A DNA stretch of 64,000 nt from JAKAVN01 sp963796565 (GCA_963796565.1 CAWCMA010000011.1:186001-250000); one strand, 5' to 3'; positions 17,511 through 27,133 are shown, numbered from the stretch's first letter. Notes: generated by a model not told the origin, from the letters alone. Made by a program: numbers and translations.

Positions 17511-18014
17511 TCAGCGCGCGATAAAGGTCTCGCGGCAGGTCACGAGCGGACGGTCGCCGGCGTCGCGATAAATCTGGATGACCTTGATGAGCAGCAGATC
17601 GCCGGAGCGCCCCTGCTTCAGCTCGACGCCATCCAGCCGCAGTTCCATCGACACGCGCATCCCGTCGGTCACCGGAGCGTGAAGCTCCAGGTCCTGGCCG
17701 CCGCCCATGATGCGCAGTCCCTCCAGCGGCAGGAATGCAAACTCGTGACTGGTGGTGCCATCGGGGCGCAGCGAGTCTTGCGGTGGACCGGCTTGCCAAT
17801 TGCGGACCGCGCTCAGGTAGAGCGGCGGGGCAATGGCGTCGGAATAACCGGCGGCCTTGGCGGAGTCGGCCTCGAAAAACATCGGGTTGAGGTTGTCGGC
17901 AGCGACAGCAAAGCGCTGGAAGGCTTCCTTGCGGATAATCCCCAGGTCGGTGCGTTCGCTCCGCCCCACGTAGGGTTTGAGTTCTTCAAGCAGGGCGGGA
18001 ATCGAGGTGCTCAT
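17511..18014 (-). CDS. MaoC-like dehydratase, N-terminal (FAS1-type) half
   Basis: This is a 167-residue hot-dog protein. It has the N-terminal pattern of FAS1-type dehydratases: LLEELKPYVGRSERTDLGII, then the helix FAVAADNLNPMFFEADSAKA and PPLYLSAVRNW. In fused relatives this half is structural and substrate-binding, while the C-terminal half carries catalysis. It lies between the acyl-CoA dehydrogenase (13-base gap) and its partner half (17-base gap). The ATG follows GGAG-like sequence. The acyl-CoA substrate is unknown. Confidence 0.85.
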   Translation of the reverse strand: MSTSIPALLEELKPYVGRSERTDLGIIRKEAFQRFAVAADNLNPMFFEADSAKAAGYSDAIAPPLYLSAVRNWQAGPPQDSLRPDGTTSHEFAFLPLEGLRIMGGGQDLELHAPVTDGMRVSMELRLDGVELKQGRSGDLLLIKVIQIYRDAGDRPLVTCRETFIAR

Positions 18015-18027
18015 GAGCGGAATCTCC

Positions 18028-19173
18028 TCAATCGCGAGATGATTGGCCGAGCATGTTTCGCGCGATCATCCAGCGGTGAATTTCGGCCGTGCCGTGACCG
18101 ATTCGCCATACGCGCACTTGCCGGAAGAAGCTCTGAATCGGCAGCTCGCGGGTGTAACCGAGGCCGCCGAAGATTTGGATGCAGCGGTCGGTGACGCGTT
18201 GCGCCATCTCGGTTGCGTAGAGCTTGGCGATGAACGCCTCGTTGCGGATTTTCTGCTTCGCATCGGCCATCCAGCCCGCTCGATAGACCAGCAGCCGCGC
18301 GGCTTCCAGCTCGACCTCCGAATCGGCCAGCATCCACTGGATCGCCTGTCGGCTCGCAATCGGTTTGCCCCAGGTGGTGCGCTGCTTGGCCCATTCGACC
18401 GCCATTTCGATCGAGCGCGCAGCGATTCCAAGCTGGAAGGCACCGATCTTCAGCCGCCCATGGGTGAGCTGATAATCCGCCACCGCAAAGCCGCCGTCGG
18501 CCTCGCCCAGCCGGTTCGAATCGGGGATGACGCAATCGGTGAATTGCAGCTCGTGGGGATCCCAGTTGTCGCCCATGGTGGGAATCTCGCGAGCGATTCT
18601 AAATCCCGGCGTGCCCATATCGACCAGGAAGCAGGTGATTCCTCGGGCGCCCATCTTGGAGTTGGAAGAGGTGAACAGGATGACGAAATCCGCGCCCTCG
18701 ACGTACGAGATGAAAGTCTTGGTGCCGTTGACGATCCATCGATTTCCATCGCGCACCGCGGTAGTCCGGATGCGCGCGAGATCCGACCCGGCGTCGGGCT
18801 CGGTAAAGGCGTAGCAACTGTGCTTCTCGCCGTTGATGATCGGGTAAAAGAACCGCTGCTTCTGCTCGTCGTTGCACAAATACAGCGCCGGTTCGGGGCT
18901 GCCGCCAAACTCGAACATCGCAGGATGCTTGAACAGTTCCTCGTTGATGAGGCACATCGCGAGCTGGCCCACGTCGTTTCCGCCGTATTCGGCCGGCACC
19001 TCGAGCGCCCAAAAGCCGGCCTCGCGCCCCTTGCGTTCGAGACCGTGGCGAACCTCGATATCGAGCTTACCCTTGAGCAGGAATTCCTTCTCAAGCGGCA
19101 TCAGCTCCTTCTCGCGGAACTGGCGAACGCTGTCCACCATCATGCGATGCTCTTCGGTAATGGCGAAATCCAT
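18028..19173 (-). CDS. Acyl-CoA dehydrogenase
   Basis: The ATG at 19173 follows GGGAGGGATTT and gives 381 residues, the usual family length. The sequence begins MDFAITEEHRMMVDSVRQFR. Flavin and substrate regions are visible as CYAFTEPDAGSDLARIRTTA, NGTKTFISYVEGADF and the C-terminal FGGLGYTRELPIQSFFRQVR. The position usually occupied by the catalytic Glu (YEGT) reads GHGTAEIHRW, so the base may lie elsewhere, as in isovaleryl- and long-chain enzymes. It oxidises an acyl-CoA to a 2-enoyl-CoA, which the two hot-dog proteins downstream could hydrate. Confidence 0.93.
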   Translation of the reverse strand: MDFAITEEHRMMVDSVRQFREKELMPLEKEFLLKGKLDIEVRHGLERKGREAGFWALEVPAEYGGNDVGQLAMCLINEELFKHPAMFEFGGSPEPALYLCNDEQKQRFFYPIINGEKHSCYAFTEPDAGSDLARIRTTAVRDGNRWIVNGTKTFISYVEGADFVILFTSSNSKMGARGITCFLVDMGTPGFRIAREIPTMGDNWDPHELQFTDCVIPDSNRLGEADGGFAVADYQLTHGRLKIGAFQLGIAARSIEMAVEWAKQRTTWGKPIASRQAIQWMLADSEVELEAARLLVYRAGWMADAKQKIRNEAFIAKLYATEMAQRVTDRCIQIFGGLGYTRELPIQSFFRQVRVWRIGHGTAEIHRWMIARNMLGQSSRD

Positions 19174-19319
19174 AAATCCCTCCCGCTTAACGGCGTGCCG
19201 AATATTGACCGCGATGAGGGGTTTTTGGCAAGCGGAATTGCCTTGAGCAAAACCTTGAATTTCGCCATCCTGTAGGGCCGGGCGCGAAGCAGCACGACTC
19301 AGAAAAACGGGAGAGCAAG

Positions 19320-20105
19320 ATGACGGAATCGAGATATGGCGACGTGTCGGTCGCGGTGAAGGACTACGTGGCGTGTGTCGAGATTCACCGGCCACCGCAC
19401 AATTTTTTTGACGTTCAGCTCATCCGCGACCTGGCCAATGCGTTCACCGCACTGGACGAAGATGCCGCCTGCCGAAGCTCCGTACTCTGCGCCGAGGGCA
19501 GATCGTTCTGCGCTGGCGCCAATTTCGCGAATCGGGCCGCGACCGGGGTCGAAGCGGGCACGGAGAAGCGCAACCCGCTTTATTCCGAGGCGGTGCGACT
19601 GTTCAGTTCCAAAAAGCCCATCGTTGGAGCAATCCAGGGACCGGCTATCGGCGGCGGTCTAGGACTCGCGCTGGTGCCGGACTTTCGCGTCGCTTCTCCC
19701 GAGGCGCGCTTCGCCGCGAACTTCGTCAAAATCGGATTTCATCCGGGCTTCGGCCTCACCTACACGTTGCCGCGACTGATCGGCGTCCAGAAAGCGAATC
19801 TGATGTTTCTTACCGGGCGGCGCATCAACGGCGAGGAGGCTTTTGCGTGGGGGCTCGCCGACCTCCTGGTCGAACCCGATCGCCTGCGCGAGGCGGCAAC
19901 GAAACTCGCAGCCGAGATTGCCGAGAACGCGCCGCTGGCGGTGAATTCAACCCGCGCCACGGTCCGCCGGGGACTGGCTGAAGCTGTGCAAGCGCAAACG
20001 GATATCGAGTTCGTCGAGCAGGATTGGCTGATGCGCACCGAAGACCATCGCGAAGGCATCAAGGCGGTTGCCGAACGGCGGCCCGGGCGCTTCGTCGGAA
20101 AGTGA
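19320..20105 (+). CDS. Crotonase (enoyl-CoA hydratase/isomerase) family protein
   Basis: This 261-residue crotonase-fold protein has the CoA and oxyanion motifs CAEGRSFCAGANFA and IQGPAIGGGLGLALVPDF. Both glutamates used by classical hydratases look absent. The first site reads AANFVKIGFHPGFG near residue 132, and the second reads KANLMFLTG near 160 where AMEM is usual. It may therefore be an isomerase, thioesterase or other crotonase-type enzyme rather than a hydratase. It is divergent from the acyl-CoA dehydrogenase across a 146-base gap and so may share regulation. The ATG follows GGGAGAGCAAG. Confidence 0.88.
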   Translation: MTESRYGDVSVAVKDYVACVEIHRPPHNFFDVQLIRDLANAFTALDEDAACRSSVLCAEGRSFCAGANFANRAATGVEAGTEKRNPLYSEAVRLFSSKKPIVGAIQGPAIGGGLGLALVPDFRVASPEARFAANFVKIGFHPGFGLTYTLPRLIGVQKANLMFLTGRRINGEEAFAWGLADLLVEPDRLREAATKLAAEIAENAPLAVNSTRATVRRGLAEAVQAQTDIEFVEQDWLMRTEDHREGIKAVAERRPGRFVGK

Positions 20106-20124
20106 CCGGCGCGCTAGCGCCGAG

Positions 20125-21852
20125 TCATTCTAAAATCGCGACCGAGATCGGCGGCATTTCCACCGCGTCTTGCGTCACCCTGACCGGCTCCTTTGACGCG
20201 AGCGCTATCCGCGCACCGCGCTCCTGACTCTGCAGCGGCACGGGCACTTCCGAGGCGGCGAAATTGCACACGATGGTGAGCGATCCGTTCCGCATGTGGA
20301 GCCACTTGGCGGATTCATCGAAGTCCACGGTCACTTGATCCAGGTGTAAGGGCCGGTGGCATTGTCGGCGCAGCTTGATGAGATTTCGATACCAGGCGAG
20401 CATTTCGGCAGGTTCGCCGCGCTCGCGCTCTTCCCAGTTCAACTTCGATCGTTCGAAAGTCTCGCGGGCCTGCGGATCGGGAACTTCGCCAGCGGCATCG
20501 ACGAAAGGCGCGAATTCTCGGCGTCGTCCTTCACGAACCGCTTGTGCGAGCGCGGGATCCTTATGGTCGGTGAAGTATTGAAACGGGCTCGAAGCGTTCC
20601 ACTCTTCGCCTTGAAAGATCAGCGGTACGAACGCCGAGGTCATCAGCAGCGCGGATGCGATTTTGAGCATATCGGATGAAATGAGATGGCCCAGGCGTTC
20701 GCCTTTCGCACGATTGCCGATTTGATCGTGATTCTGGATACAGACCACGAAGCGGTTCGCTTCGAGTGAAACGGCGGGCCGGCCATGAATCCGTTTTCGA
20801 TGGCGCGAATAGATCCCGTCGTATACGTAGGGGCTGGTCAGCGCTTTGGCGACGTTCGCGAGCGATCCGAAATCCGCATAGTAGCCGGATTGCTCCTCGG
20901 TTAAATACGCGTGGATCGCATGATGGAAATCATCGCTCCATTGTGCGTCCAGACCGTAGCCGCCGGCGTCAAACGCGGTGATCAGGCGCGGCTGATTGAG
21001 GTCGCTTTCCGCGATCAGCATGAACTGGCGCCGTAGGAGCGACTCCAGCGCGCGCACCTCGGTCACGAGTTGTTCGAAAAAATGAATCGCGGAAGCGTCG
21101 AAGATGGCATGCACCGCATCGAGGCGGAGGCCGTCGACGTGATAGTCGCGCAGCCACATCAAGGCGTTGTCGCACAGAAAGCGCCGGACCTCGCGACTAT
21201 ACTCGCCATCGAGATTGAGCGCGTCGCCCCACGGCGTCCGATAGTTATCCGTCAAGTAAGGGCCAAACTTCGGAAGAAAATTTCCACTGGGTCCGAAATG
21301 GTTGTACACGACATCGAGAATCACCCCGAGCCCATGACGATGGCTCGCATCGACGAACCGCTTCAGCCCATCCGGCCCCCCGTACGCGTGATGCGGCGCA
21401 TAGAGATCCACGCCGTCGTAACCCCATCCGCGATCGCCTGAGAACTCCGCCACCGGCATCAATTCTACGTGGCTTATGCCGAGATTCTTCAAATATTCAA
21501 GGCGATCAATCGCCGCGTCGAAGGTGCCCGCGTTGGTGAAGGTGCCGACGTGGCATTCGTAAATAATCGCCGAGCCAAGCGGCGGCTGACGCCAGCCGTC
21601 GTCGGACCAGGGGAACGCCGAATGATCGATCGGGTGCGAGAATCCCAGTACTCCTTCGGGTTGAGAGGGCGAACGCGGGTCAGGCAACGGATCGGCGTGA
21701 TCCACGCTAAAGGCGTAGTCAGCACGCGCCAGGTTGTCTTCCATTTCGACTGACCACCAGCCGTTCGCATCCTCTTTCATCGCCAGCCGCTTTCCGGCGG
21801 CCACCAGTTCGACGCTTTGCGCGGACGGCGCCCATACCTGGCGCCGATTCAT
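20125..21852 (-). CDS. treZ: Malto-oligosyltrehalose trehalohydrolase
   Basis: The ATG at 21852 overlaps the treY stop as ATGA, giving 575 residues, the usual TreZ length. It has an N-terminal beta domain (MNRRQVWAPSAQSVELVAAG) and a GH13 barrel. Catalytic residues are visible: Asp in GLRLDAVHAIF, Glu in LIAESDLNQPR, and Asp in QNHDQIGNRAKGERLG. It releases trehalose from maltooligosyl-trehalose made by TreY. The two genes are translationally coupled. It converges on the crotonase gene with only 19 bases between them. Confidence 0.97.
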   Translation of the reverse strand: MNRRQVWAPSAQSVELVAAGKRLAMKEDANGWWSVEMEDNLARADYAFSVDHADPLPDPRSPSQPEGVLGFSHPIDHSAFPWSDDGWRQPPLGSAIIYECHVGTFTNAGTFDAAIDRLEYLKNLGISHVELMPVAEFSGDRGWGYDGVDLYAPHHAYGGPDGLKRFVDASHRHGLGVILDVVYNHFGPSGNFLPKFGPYLTDNYRTPWGDALNLDGEYSREVRRFLCDNALMWLRDYHVDGLRLDAVHAIFDASAIHFFEQLVTEVRALESLLRRQFMLIAESDLNQPRLITAFDAGGYGLDAQWSDDFHHAIHAYLTEEQSGYYADFGSLANVAKALTSPYVYDGIYSRHRKRIHGRPAVSLEANRFVVCIQNHDQIGNRAKGERLGHLISSDMLKIASALLMTSAFVPLIFQGEEWNASSPFQYFTDHKDPALAQAVREGRRREFAPFVDAAGEVPDPQARETFERSKLNWEERERGEPAEMLAWYRNLIKLRRQCHRPLHLDQVTVDFDESAKWLHMRNGSLTIVCNFAASEVPVPLQSQERGARIALASKEPVRVTQDAVEMPPISVAILE

Positions 21853-24506
21853 TGCAGGTTCGCCTCGCGCGATAGCAGAGCAACGGGAAAGCGGCGCAAG
21901 AGCTCCGCGACACCGGTCAAACCCTGAACCCATCGATCGCCGGTGAGATGATTGAGCCAATTGCCTTCGGGCAGATCGATCGCCGTATCGCGCCAGTCGC
22001 CGCCCAATTTCACAACAAGTCGCGGAGCGACAGCGATCACCGATCCGGCGCGCACGTATGCTATCGCGTGATCGGACCATCTGCCGTGCACGTTGAGTCG
22101 CTGAATATCCGCGTCAGCTCCGAACCATTCCGGATGGCGCCCGCGAAGCGCAAGCCCCTGTTTGATCAACCACAACTTGGGCAAACCATCGTCGGCACGT
22201 TCCATCACTTGTTCCGGCGTGGCATCGGGGATCTGTCTGAGCAGCGCGCGGCGCCGATCGAAGTCGACTGGCCGGCGGTTATCCGGATCGACCAGCGACA
22301 AGTCCCACAGCTCGCAGCCCTGATAAAAGTCCGGAACGCCTGGTGCCGTTAGTTTGATCAGGGTCTGCGCCAGCGAGTTGACGCGGCCCGGCTCGACTAT
22401 CCCCGCGACGAATTCCTCGACCGCGCGCAGAAAGCGGGAATTCTCGTAGATCCCTTCAATGAATTTGCGGACCGAGTCCTCGTAGTCCTGATTCGGATCG
22501 GTCCAGCTCGTGTAGACCTTGGCTTCTCGCGTCGCCTTTTCCGCGTATTTGAGGATCCGCTCCCTCTCAATCGGCCACGCGCCGACGATCGCCTGATACA
22601 AATGATATTCGAAGTTGCGATCGGGGAAATTTCCAGTGCGATGCGGCTTGCTGATTTCCGACCACTCGCAACACGCGCGGCTCCAGGACTCGGGAATCTC
22701 GGACAGCACGAACAGACGCGCACGGACGTCCTCGCTGCGCTTGGTGTCATGCGTGGAGGTCGCGAGCATGGTGCGCGGCCATTTCTCGTGAATCTCGCGC
22801 GACCATTGATAGAAAGCCTGCTGGGTCATTCCGAAGGCATCGGGGTCGCCGCCGACATCGTTGAGCGCGATCATCCGATTGAAGCTGTAGAAGGCGGTAT
22901 CCTCGAGGCCTTTCGCCATCACGGCCGCGGAGGTCTGCTGAAAGCGCAAAGCCAGCTCGACCGCTACTTCGTTGGCCACTCTCAGGGTCAGAATCTCACC
23001 GAGGAAATCGAACAAACGCGGATCGAAATCGGGCCGATACGTTTTCGCCGCCGCGATCGCTTCGGCGATCAATCGTTCGTCCTCGCGCGAGACCTCGCCC
23101 GGGTCGCGCACGTAGGTGCGGTAAACGCCGAAGCACGCGAGCGTCGCGCGCAGGACTTCGTGAACGTCGTGCCGCGAATAGTCGCGATGCATGATGTCGG
23201 TCTCGCACAGGTCGAGGAATTGCGCGGTAAGCCGGTTGATGTCGCTGCCCAGAGAGCCCCGCATCGCGAGCTGCTTTTTAGCCCGCACCAGCGACTGAAA
23301 ATCAGCGGTCTCGCCGCTGAATTCCCGGTAGAACGCGGTCAAAGGTTCAGCGCCCGCGGGGTCGATCAGAAGCCGGCCCACGATGTTGAGAAAATCGTAG
23401 CCGGTGGTTCCGTCAATCGGCCACGAATCGCGCAGACGTTCGGTACCTGAGAGAATTTTCTCCACGACGATCCAGATGTCCGGACATACGGTTCGCAGAC
23501 GCTCCAGGTAATGAAACGGATCGCGCAGGCCGTCGGGATGATCGATCCTGAGACCGGAAAGGTGACCCTCGTTCACCCACTTCAGAGTCAGCGCGTGAGT
23601 CGCCTGGAATACCTGCACGTTCTCCATCCGCAGACCGACCAGCGACGATATGTCGAAGAAGCGCCGATAGCCGAGATCTCTCGCGGCCATTCGCCAATAC
23701 GAAAGCCGATAGTTCTGGGCTTCCAATACCTGATGCAGTTGAGCGGTATCGGCGTTGATTTGCTCGATTGCCCGATCGATGGCGTCGGCGATTGCTGGAT
23801 CGTCGTGAATCAACTGGGTGAGCATCGCAGCAAACAACTTGCGATCACGATTACGCCGCGTGATATTTCCGAGATCCGTCGAGGCTGGCGACGGGAGCTC
23901 CTCGAAAGCATCGGCGAGGTAGTCAAGCGAATCCGAGGGATAGATCCGCGCCGCCGCGGCCAGGATGAACCTGAGCGACCGCGGCCCAAGCGGGAAGATG
24001 CGATCATCGACTCTGATCACGAAGTCACCGCTCTCGTGGCCTATCTGAAGCTTGCCGGCCGCAAGCAGGACGCCATACTGATCCGCCAAAACCGGCAGCA
24101 ACACCATGTTGTGCAGGCGGCGTTCCGGCGGTTCCCAATCAACGTCGAAGAACGCGGCAAACAGACTGGACGGCCCATTTTGCAAAACGTCCCACCACCA
24201 TGGATTCTCCCGGCCGGTGATCGCCATGTGGTTGGGGACGATATCCAGCAACTGGCGCATGCCGTTGCGCTCGATCGCGGCGCACATCCGCGCGTGACCG
24301 AGCGCTCCGCCCAACTCTTCGTTGGCGCGGGAATGATCGACAACGTCATAGCCGTGGGTGCTGCCCGGCGCAGCCTGAAAATACGGCGAGCAATATAGAT
24401 GATCGATTCCGAGCTCTTTCAGATACGGCACCAGATTGGCCGCCGCATCGAAATCAAACTGACGATTCAGTTGGATCCGGTAGGTCGAGGTCGGTTCACG
24501 CGCCAC
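21849..24506 (-). CDS. treY: Malto-oligosyltrehalose synthase
   Basis: This 885-residue GH13 enzyme is within the length range of TreY proteins and starts with GTG (AREPTSTYRIQLNRQFDFDA). Motifs are in order: DIVPNHMAI, the nucleophile region GLRIDHPDGLRDP, the Glu region VVEKILSGTERLRDSWPIDG and the third carboxylate in ATSTHDTKRSEDVRAR. It converts the reducing end of alpha-1,4-glucan chains to an alpha,alpha-1,1 linkage. No debranching enzyme (TreX/GlgX) is in the window. It starts 86 bases after the amidohydrolase gene on the same strand and may lie at the end of that operon. Confidence 0.96.
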   Translation of the reverse strand: MAREPTSTYRIQLNRQFDFDAAANLVPYLKELGIDHLYCSPYFQAAPGSTHGYDVVDHSRANEELGGALGHARMCAAIERNGMRQLLDIVPNHMAITGRENPWWWDVLQNGPSSLFAAFFDVDWEPPERRLHNMVLLPVLADQYGVLLAAGKLQIGHESGDFVIRVDDRIFPLGPRSLRFILAAAARIYPSDSLDYLADAFEELPSPASTDLGNITRRNRDRKLFAAMLTQLIHDDPAIADAIDRAIEQINADTAQLHQVLEAQNYRLSYWRMAARDLGYRRFFDISSLVGLRMENVQVFQATHALTLKWVNEGHLSGLRIDHPDGLRDPFHYLERLRTVCPDIWIVVEKILSGTERLRDSWPIDGTTGYDFLNIVGRLLIDPAGAEPLTAFYREFSGETADFQSLVRAKKQLAMRGSLGSDINRLTAQFLDLCETDIMHRDYSRHDVHEVLRATLACFGVYRTYVRDPGEVSREDERLIAEAIAAAKTYRPDFDPRLFDFLGEILTLRVANEVAVELALRFQQTSAAVMAKGLEDTAFYSFNRMIALNDVGGDPDAFGMTQQAFYQWSREIHEKWPRTMLATSTHDTKRSEDVRARLFVLSEIPESWSRACCEWSEISKPHRTGNFPDRNFEYHLYQAIVGAWPIERERILKYAEKATREAKVYTSWTDPNQDYEDSVRKFIEGIYENSRFLRAVEEFVAGIVEPGRVNSLAQTLIKLTAPGVPDFYQGCELWDLSLVDPDNRRPVDFDRRRALLRQIPDATPEQVMERADDGLPKLWLIKQGLALRGRHPEWFGADADIQRLNVHGRWSDHAIAYVRAGSVIAVAPRLVVKLGGDWRDTAIDLPEGNWLNHLTGDRWVQGLTGVAELLRRFPVALLSREANLQ

Positions 24507-24592
24507 GGCTCATAACCACCAATGATCGCGGCTCGATCGAAAGCTCGCGGTGCGCCGCACGATCGCCGGCGCCGCCGTGATGAGACGTGACA

Positions 24593-25762
24593 CTAGGATT
24601 CGCAGCCGTACACGCGCATTACGTTGTCGCCCAGCACCTTGCGACGCGCCCCCTCGCTGAGTTTGGCAGCCATCTCCTCCAACTCTTCGATATAGCCGCC
24701 GGTGTGATCGGGATGCGGAAAATCCGAGGCCCAAAAGAACTTGTCCGCGCCGCAAAGCTCGACCATCGCGGGCAACGCATGCTCGTCAGGATCGGCGGAG
24801 ACCCAGCATTGGCGCTGGAAATACTCGCTCGGCTTGTGGCGCAGCGGCATCGCACGCCCGACCAGCGTCTCGTACACCGCGTCGAGCCGGTCGAGCCAGT
24901 AGCTGACCCATCCGCCGCCGACTTCGAGCACCACCAGCTTGAGGCGGGGGAAGCGGTCGAAAGTGCCGAAATGAAAAAAGCTGGTGAAGGCGTGACGAGC
25001 GGCGTCCGAGGCTGTGACGTTGAGAAACATCGGATGCTCGCGCACGTATTTGTAGTCGTAACGCCCCGGCAGCGCCCATACCGGCTCGAGCGTGGGATGA
25101 ATTCCGAAGGGAACGCCAAGGTCCTGCGCTTTGGCGAATACCACGTCGTGATCGGGATGAGCGTGCGGCTTGCGGGTCATGGTGAATTGCGCGACCCACG
25201 CCCCTTTGCATCCGTCGCGCACCGCGCGCTCGAGCTCATTGGCGGCGGCCTCGGGATCGCCGAGCGAGAGATGAGCAATCGGGACCAGGCGCCCGCCGCT
25301 GTCCGAACAGAAGTCGACGATCCAGCGGTTGTACGCGCGCGTGTAGGCTTGCGCCAATTCGACGTCCTCGCACTCAGTCTCCCAGAACAGGCTCACGGTT
25401 GGATAGAGGAAGGCGGCGCGCAATCCTTCGAGGTCAAGCCGCGTCAGGCGATCGCGCGCATCCAGCGCGCCGAGCGGGGGATCTTCGCCGTAGCTTAGTT
25501 GCTCGATCTCGCGATGCGCATCGCGCGGCGTGCCCATCGAGCACATTCGCGCGAACACCGGCCCGCGGGTGATTTTCGAGGGGCGTCCCGCGATTTCCAG
25601 GTACTGCGTGCCGCTGGCGTCGCGCTTGATTCGAAGCGCCATCGGCTCGTACTTCGCTTCCAGGTAGTTCTCCCACAGGTCGGCCGCCTCCAAAATATGC
25701 CCGTCCGCGTCAACCGCGCCTTCGAACCGAAGTTTTTGAATCCGATCGTATTTCGCCGCCAT
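24593..25762 (-). CDS. Amidohydrolase-2 family (ACMSD-like) metal-dependent hydrolase
   Basis: The ATG at 25762 follows GGGAGG and gives 389 residues; an in-frame start exists at 25795. The N-terminal metal motif is DADGHILEAADLW instead of the usual HxH. Later parts include GAWVAQFTMTRKPHAHPDHD, FFHFGTFDRFPRLKLVVLE and the C-terminal FFWASDFPHPDHTGGY with its catalytic Asp. Members of this family decarboxylate or hydrolyse ring-cleavage and carboxylic substrates. It sits behind MaoC, thioesterase and isomerase-like genes on the same strand, which suggests catabolism of an aromatic or cyclic acid. The substrate is unknown. Confidence 0.87.
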   Translation of the reverse strand: MAAKYDRIQKLRFEGAVDADGHILEAADLWENYLEAKYEPMALRIKRDASGTQYLEIAGRPSKITRGPVFARMCSMGTPRDAHREIEQLSYGEDPPLGALDARDRLTRLDLEGLRAAFLYPTVSLFWETECEDVELAQAYTRAYNRWIVDFCSDSGGRLVPIAHLSLGDPEAAANELERAVRDGCKGAWVAQFTMTRKPHAHPDHDVVFAKAQDLGVPFGIHPTLEPVWALPGRYDYKYVREHPMFLNVTASDAARHAFTSFFHFGTFDRFPRLKLVVLEVGGGWVSYWLDRLDAVYETLVGRAMPLRHKPSEYFQRQCWVSADPDEHALPAMVELCGADKFFWASDFPHPDHTGGYIEELEEMAAKLSEGARRKVLGDNVMRVYGCES

Positions 25763-25828
25763 GTCTTCGAACCTCCCGCGCCTGGGCGCCGCCATCTAGC
25801 GAGTCGCCTGGAATCGCGGCACGCGCAC

Positions 25829-26713
25829 TTAGAGCTCCAGCGCGCTGGCCGTGCCGACGGCCGTCTTGGTGCCGTCGGATTTTTCGCACCATACCTCGAC
25901 TTCGGCGCGGGTGCGAGCGCCTTCGCGCCGATGCTCCAGGATGCGGCCACGCGCAGCGCTGGTTTCGTTGGCCCACAGCACGTTGACCAGGCGCAGGTCG
26001 AAGCGTCCGCCGCAGAGGAAGCCAACTCCGAACCGCCGCGTCATCATCGCACCGGCCAGACACACCGACAGCATCCCCTGGACGACGATCTCGGGAAAGC
26101 CGAGTTCGCGCGCCGCGTCGCGGTCGGTATGGTAGTTGCGCGCCGGCCCTGAGAAGGCCATGCACATCGCTTCGCTCACGTGAATCATCGGCGATTCGAT
26201 TGGCTCGCCGCCGCGCTCTCCGACCTTGAACGTGCGCGCCGCATCGCGCTCGCGCGACTTGTCGACCGCGAACGAGCCCCCAGCGGCCTCGGGCAGCAGG
26301 AAGCTCTGATGGGTGCGGCCGCGTGTCACCACCCGTCCGCCGGCGTTGAAGATCAGCGTTTCGTTGACCACGTACTCGCGGTCGCGCTTGATATAGCGCT
26401 CGACGATCACGGATCGCGAGTGCAGGCGTTCGCCCACCATCACGGGTGCGAGAAAATCGAATTCCTGGCGCGCGTGCAGGTTGCCGTAGAGGTTGGGCAG
26501 GTACCAGCTATGCGTATGGAAGACCGCCGAGTGCACGATCAGCGCCGGCGCGACGGGGCCCCCCAGTGGCGAGCGCCCGCGATACCAAGGATTATCGTCG
26601 CCGGTGCCTGCGATGTAGCGTTCGATCACGTCCGGAGTGATTTCGTACTCGGCTCCACCATAGTCGCGGCCTACATAGACCTCGCTCTCGTCAAACACAC
26701 TCGTCGTCTCCAT
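25829..26713 (-). CDS. Double hot-dog MaoC-type dehydratase (fused halves)
   Basis: This 294-residue protein has two hot-dog halves. The N-terminal half carries YGGAEYEITPDVIERYIAGT and DDNPWYRGRSPLGGPVAPAL. The C-terminal half carries MCMAFSGPARNYHTDRDAAR with its candidate catalytic residues, then VVQGMLSVCLAG. It is the fused equivalent of the two separate half genes at 17071-18014. It probably hydrates or dehydrates an acyl-CoA. It lies 21 bases downstream of the thioesterase-like gene and 66 bases before the amidohydrolase, all on the minus strand. Confidence 0.87.
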   Translation of the reverse strand: METTSVFDESEVYVGRDYGGAEYEITPDVIERYIAGTGDDNPWYRGRSPLGGPVAPALIVHSAVFHTHSWYLPNLYGNLHARQEFDFLAPVMVGERLHSRSVIVERYIKRDREYVVNETLIFNAGGRVVTRGRTHQSFLLPEAAGGSFAVDKSRERDAARTFKVGERGGEPIESPMIHVSEAMCMAFSGPARNYHTDRDAARELGFPEIVVQGMLSVCLAGAMMTRRFGVGFLCGGRFDLRLVNVLWANETSAARGRILEHRREGARTRAEVEVWCEKSDGTKTAVGTASALEL

Positions 26714-26734
26714 CGCGCTCGCGCCTCATCGCCG

Positions 26735-27133
26735 TCAGGCCTTTTTGATTTTTTTCTTCAGCCGCTCGTCGAACTTCGCACGATCGGCCACCGCGCGGCT
26801 ATGTGTGCCGGTCCCGATCTCGTCCATCTCGTCGGCCGCGCGCACGTTGAACTCGACGCGCCGCCCGTCGACCTTGGTCACCTCGGCGTAGGCGGTGACC
26901 TTGTGGCCCTCGGGCGTGGCGGCGAGATGCTGAACGTTGACCACGATCCCGACCGACATCTCGCCGGGCTCCATGTACGGCCTCATCGCGTCGATCGCCG
27001 CCATCTCCATCATCAGGCTCATCACGCAGGTGGCCATCACCGGCGGCAACGACGGCTCCATCGTGCCCGCCAGATCCTTTTGTCCAACCGTGATACTGTG
27101 GCTGCCCTTGGTTCCCACCGGTATCGGTCGCAT
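26735..27133 (-). CDS. Thioesterase-like hot-dog protein (FlK type)
   Basis: The ATG at 27133 (MRPIPVGTKGSHSITVGQKD) gives 132 residues; the longer open frame overlaps the upstream gene. The single hot-dog fold has PSLPPVMATCVMSLMMEMAA and SVGIVVNVQHLAATPEGHKV, a pattern seen in fluoroacetyl-CoA thioesterase (FlK)-like proteins. The expected role is release of a CoA ester. The tail KFDERLKKKIKKA is strongly basic. It is 26 bases downstream of the DsbA-like isomerase gene and part of the same apparent operon. Confidence 0.8.
   Translation of the reverse strand: MRPIPVGTKGSHSITVGQKDLAGTMEPSLPPVMATCVMSLMMEMAAIDAMRPYMEPGEMSVGIVVNVQHLAATPEGHKVTAYAEVTKVDGRRVEFNVRAADEMDEIGTGTHSRAVADRAKFDERLKKKIKKA

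Noticed and set aside
18043..19275. 410-codon plus-strand frame over the acyl-CoA dehydrogenase
   Set aside because: It is antisense to a gene with all family motifs and a good ribosome-binding site; no recognisable domain in the plus-strand product.
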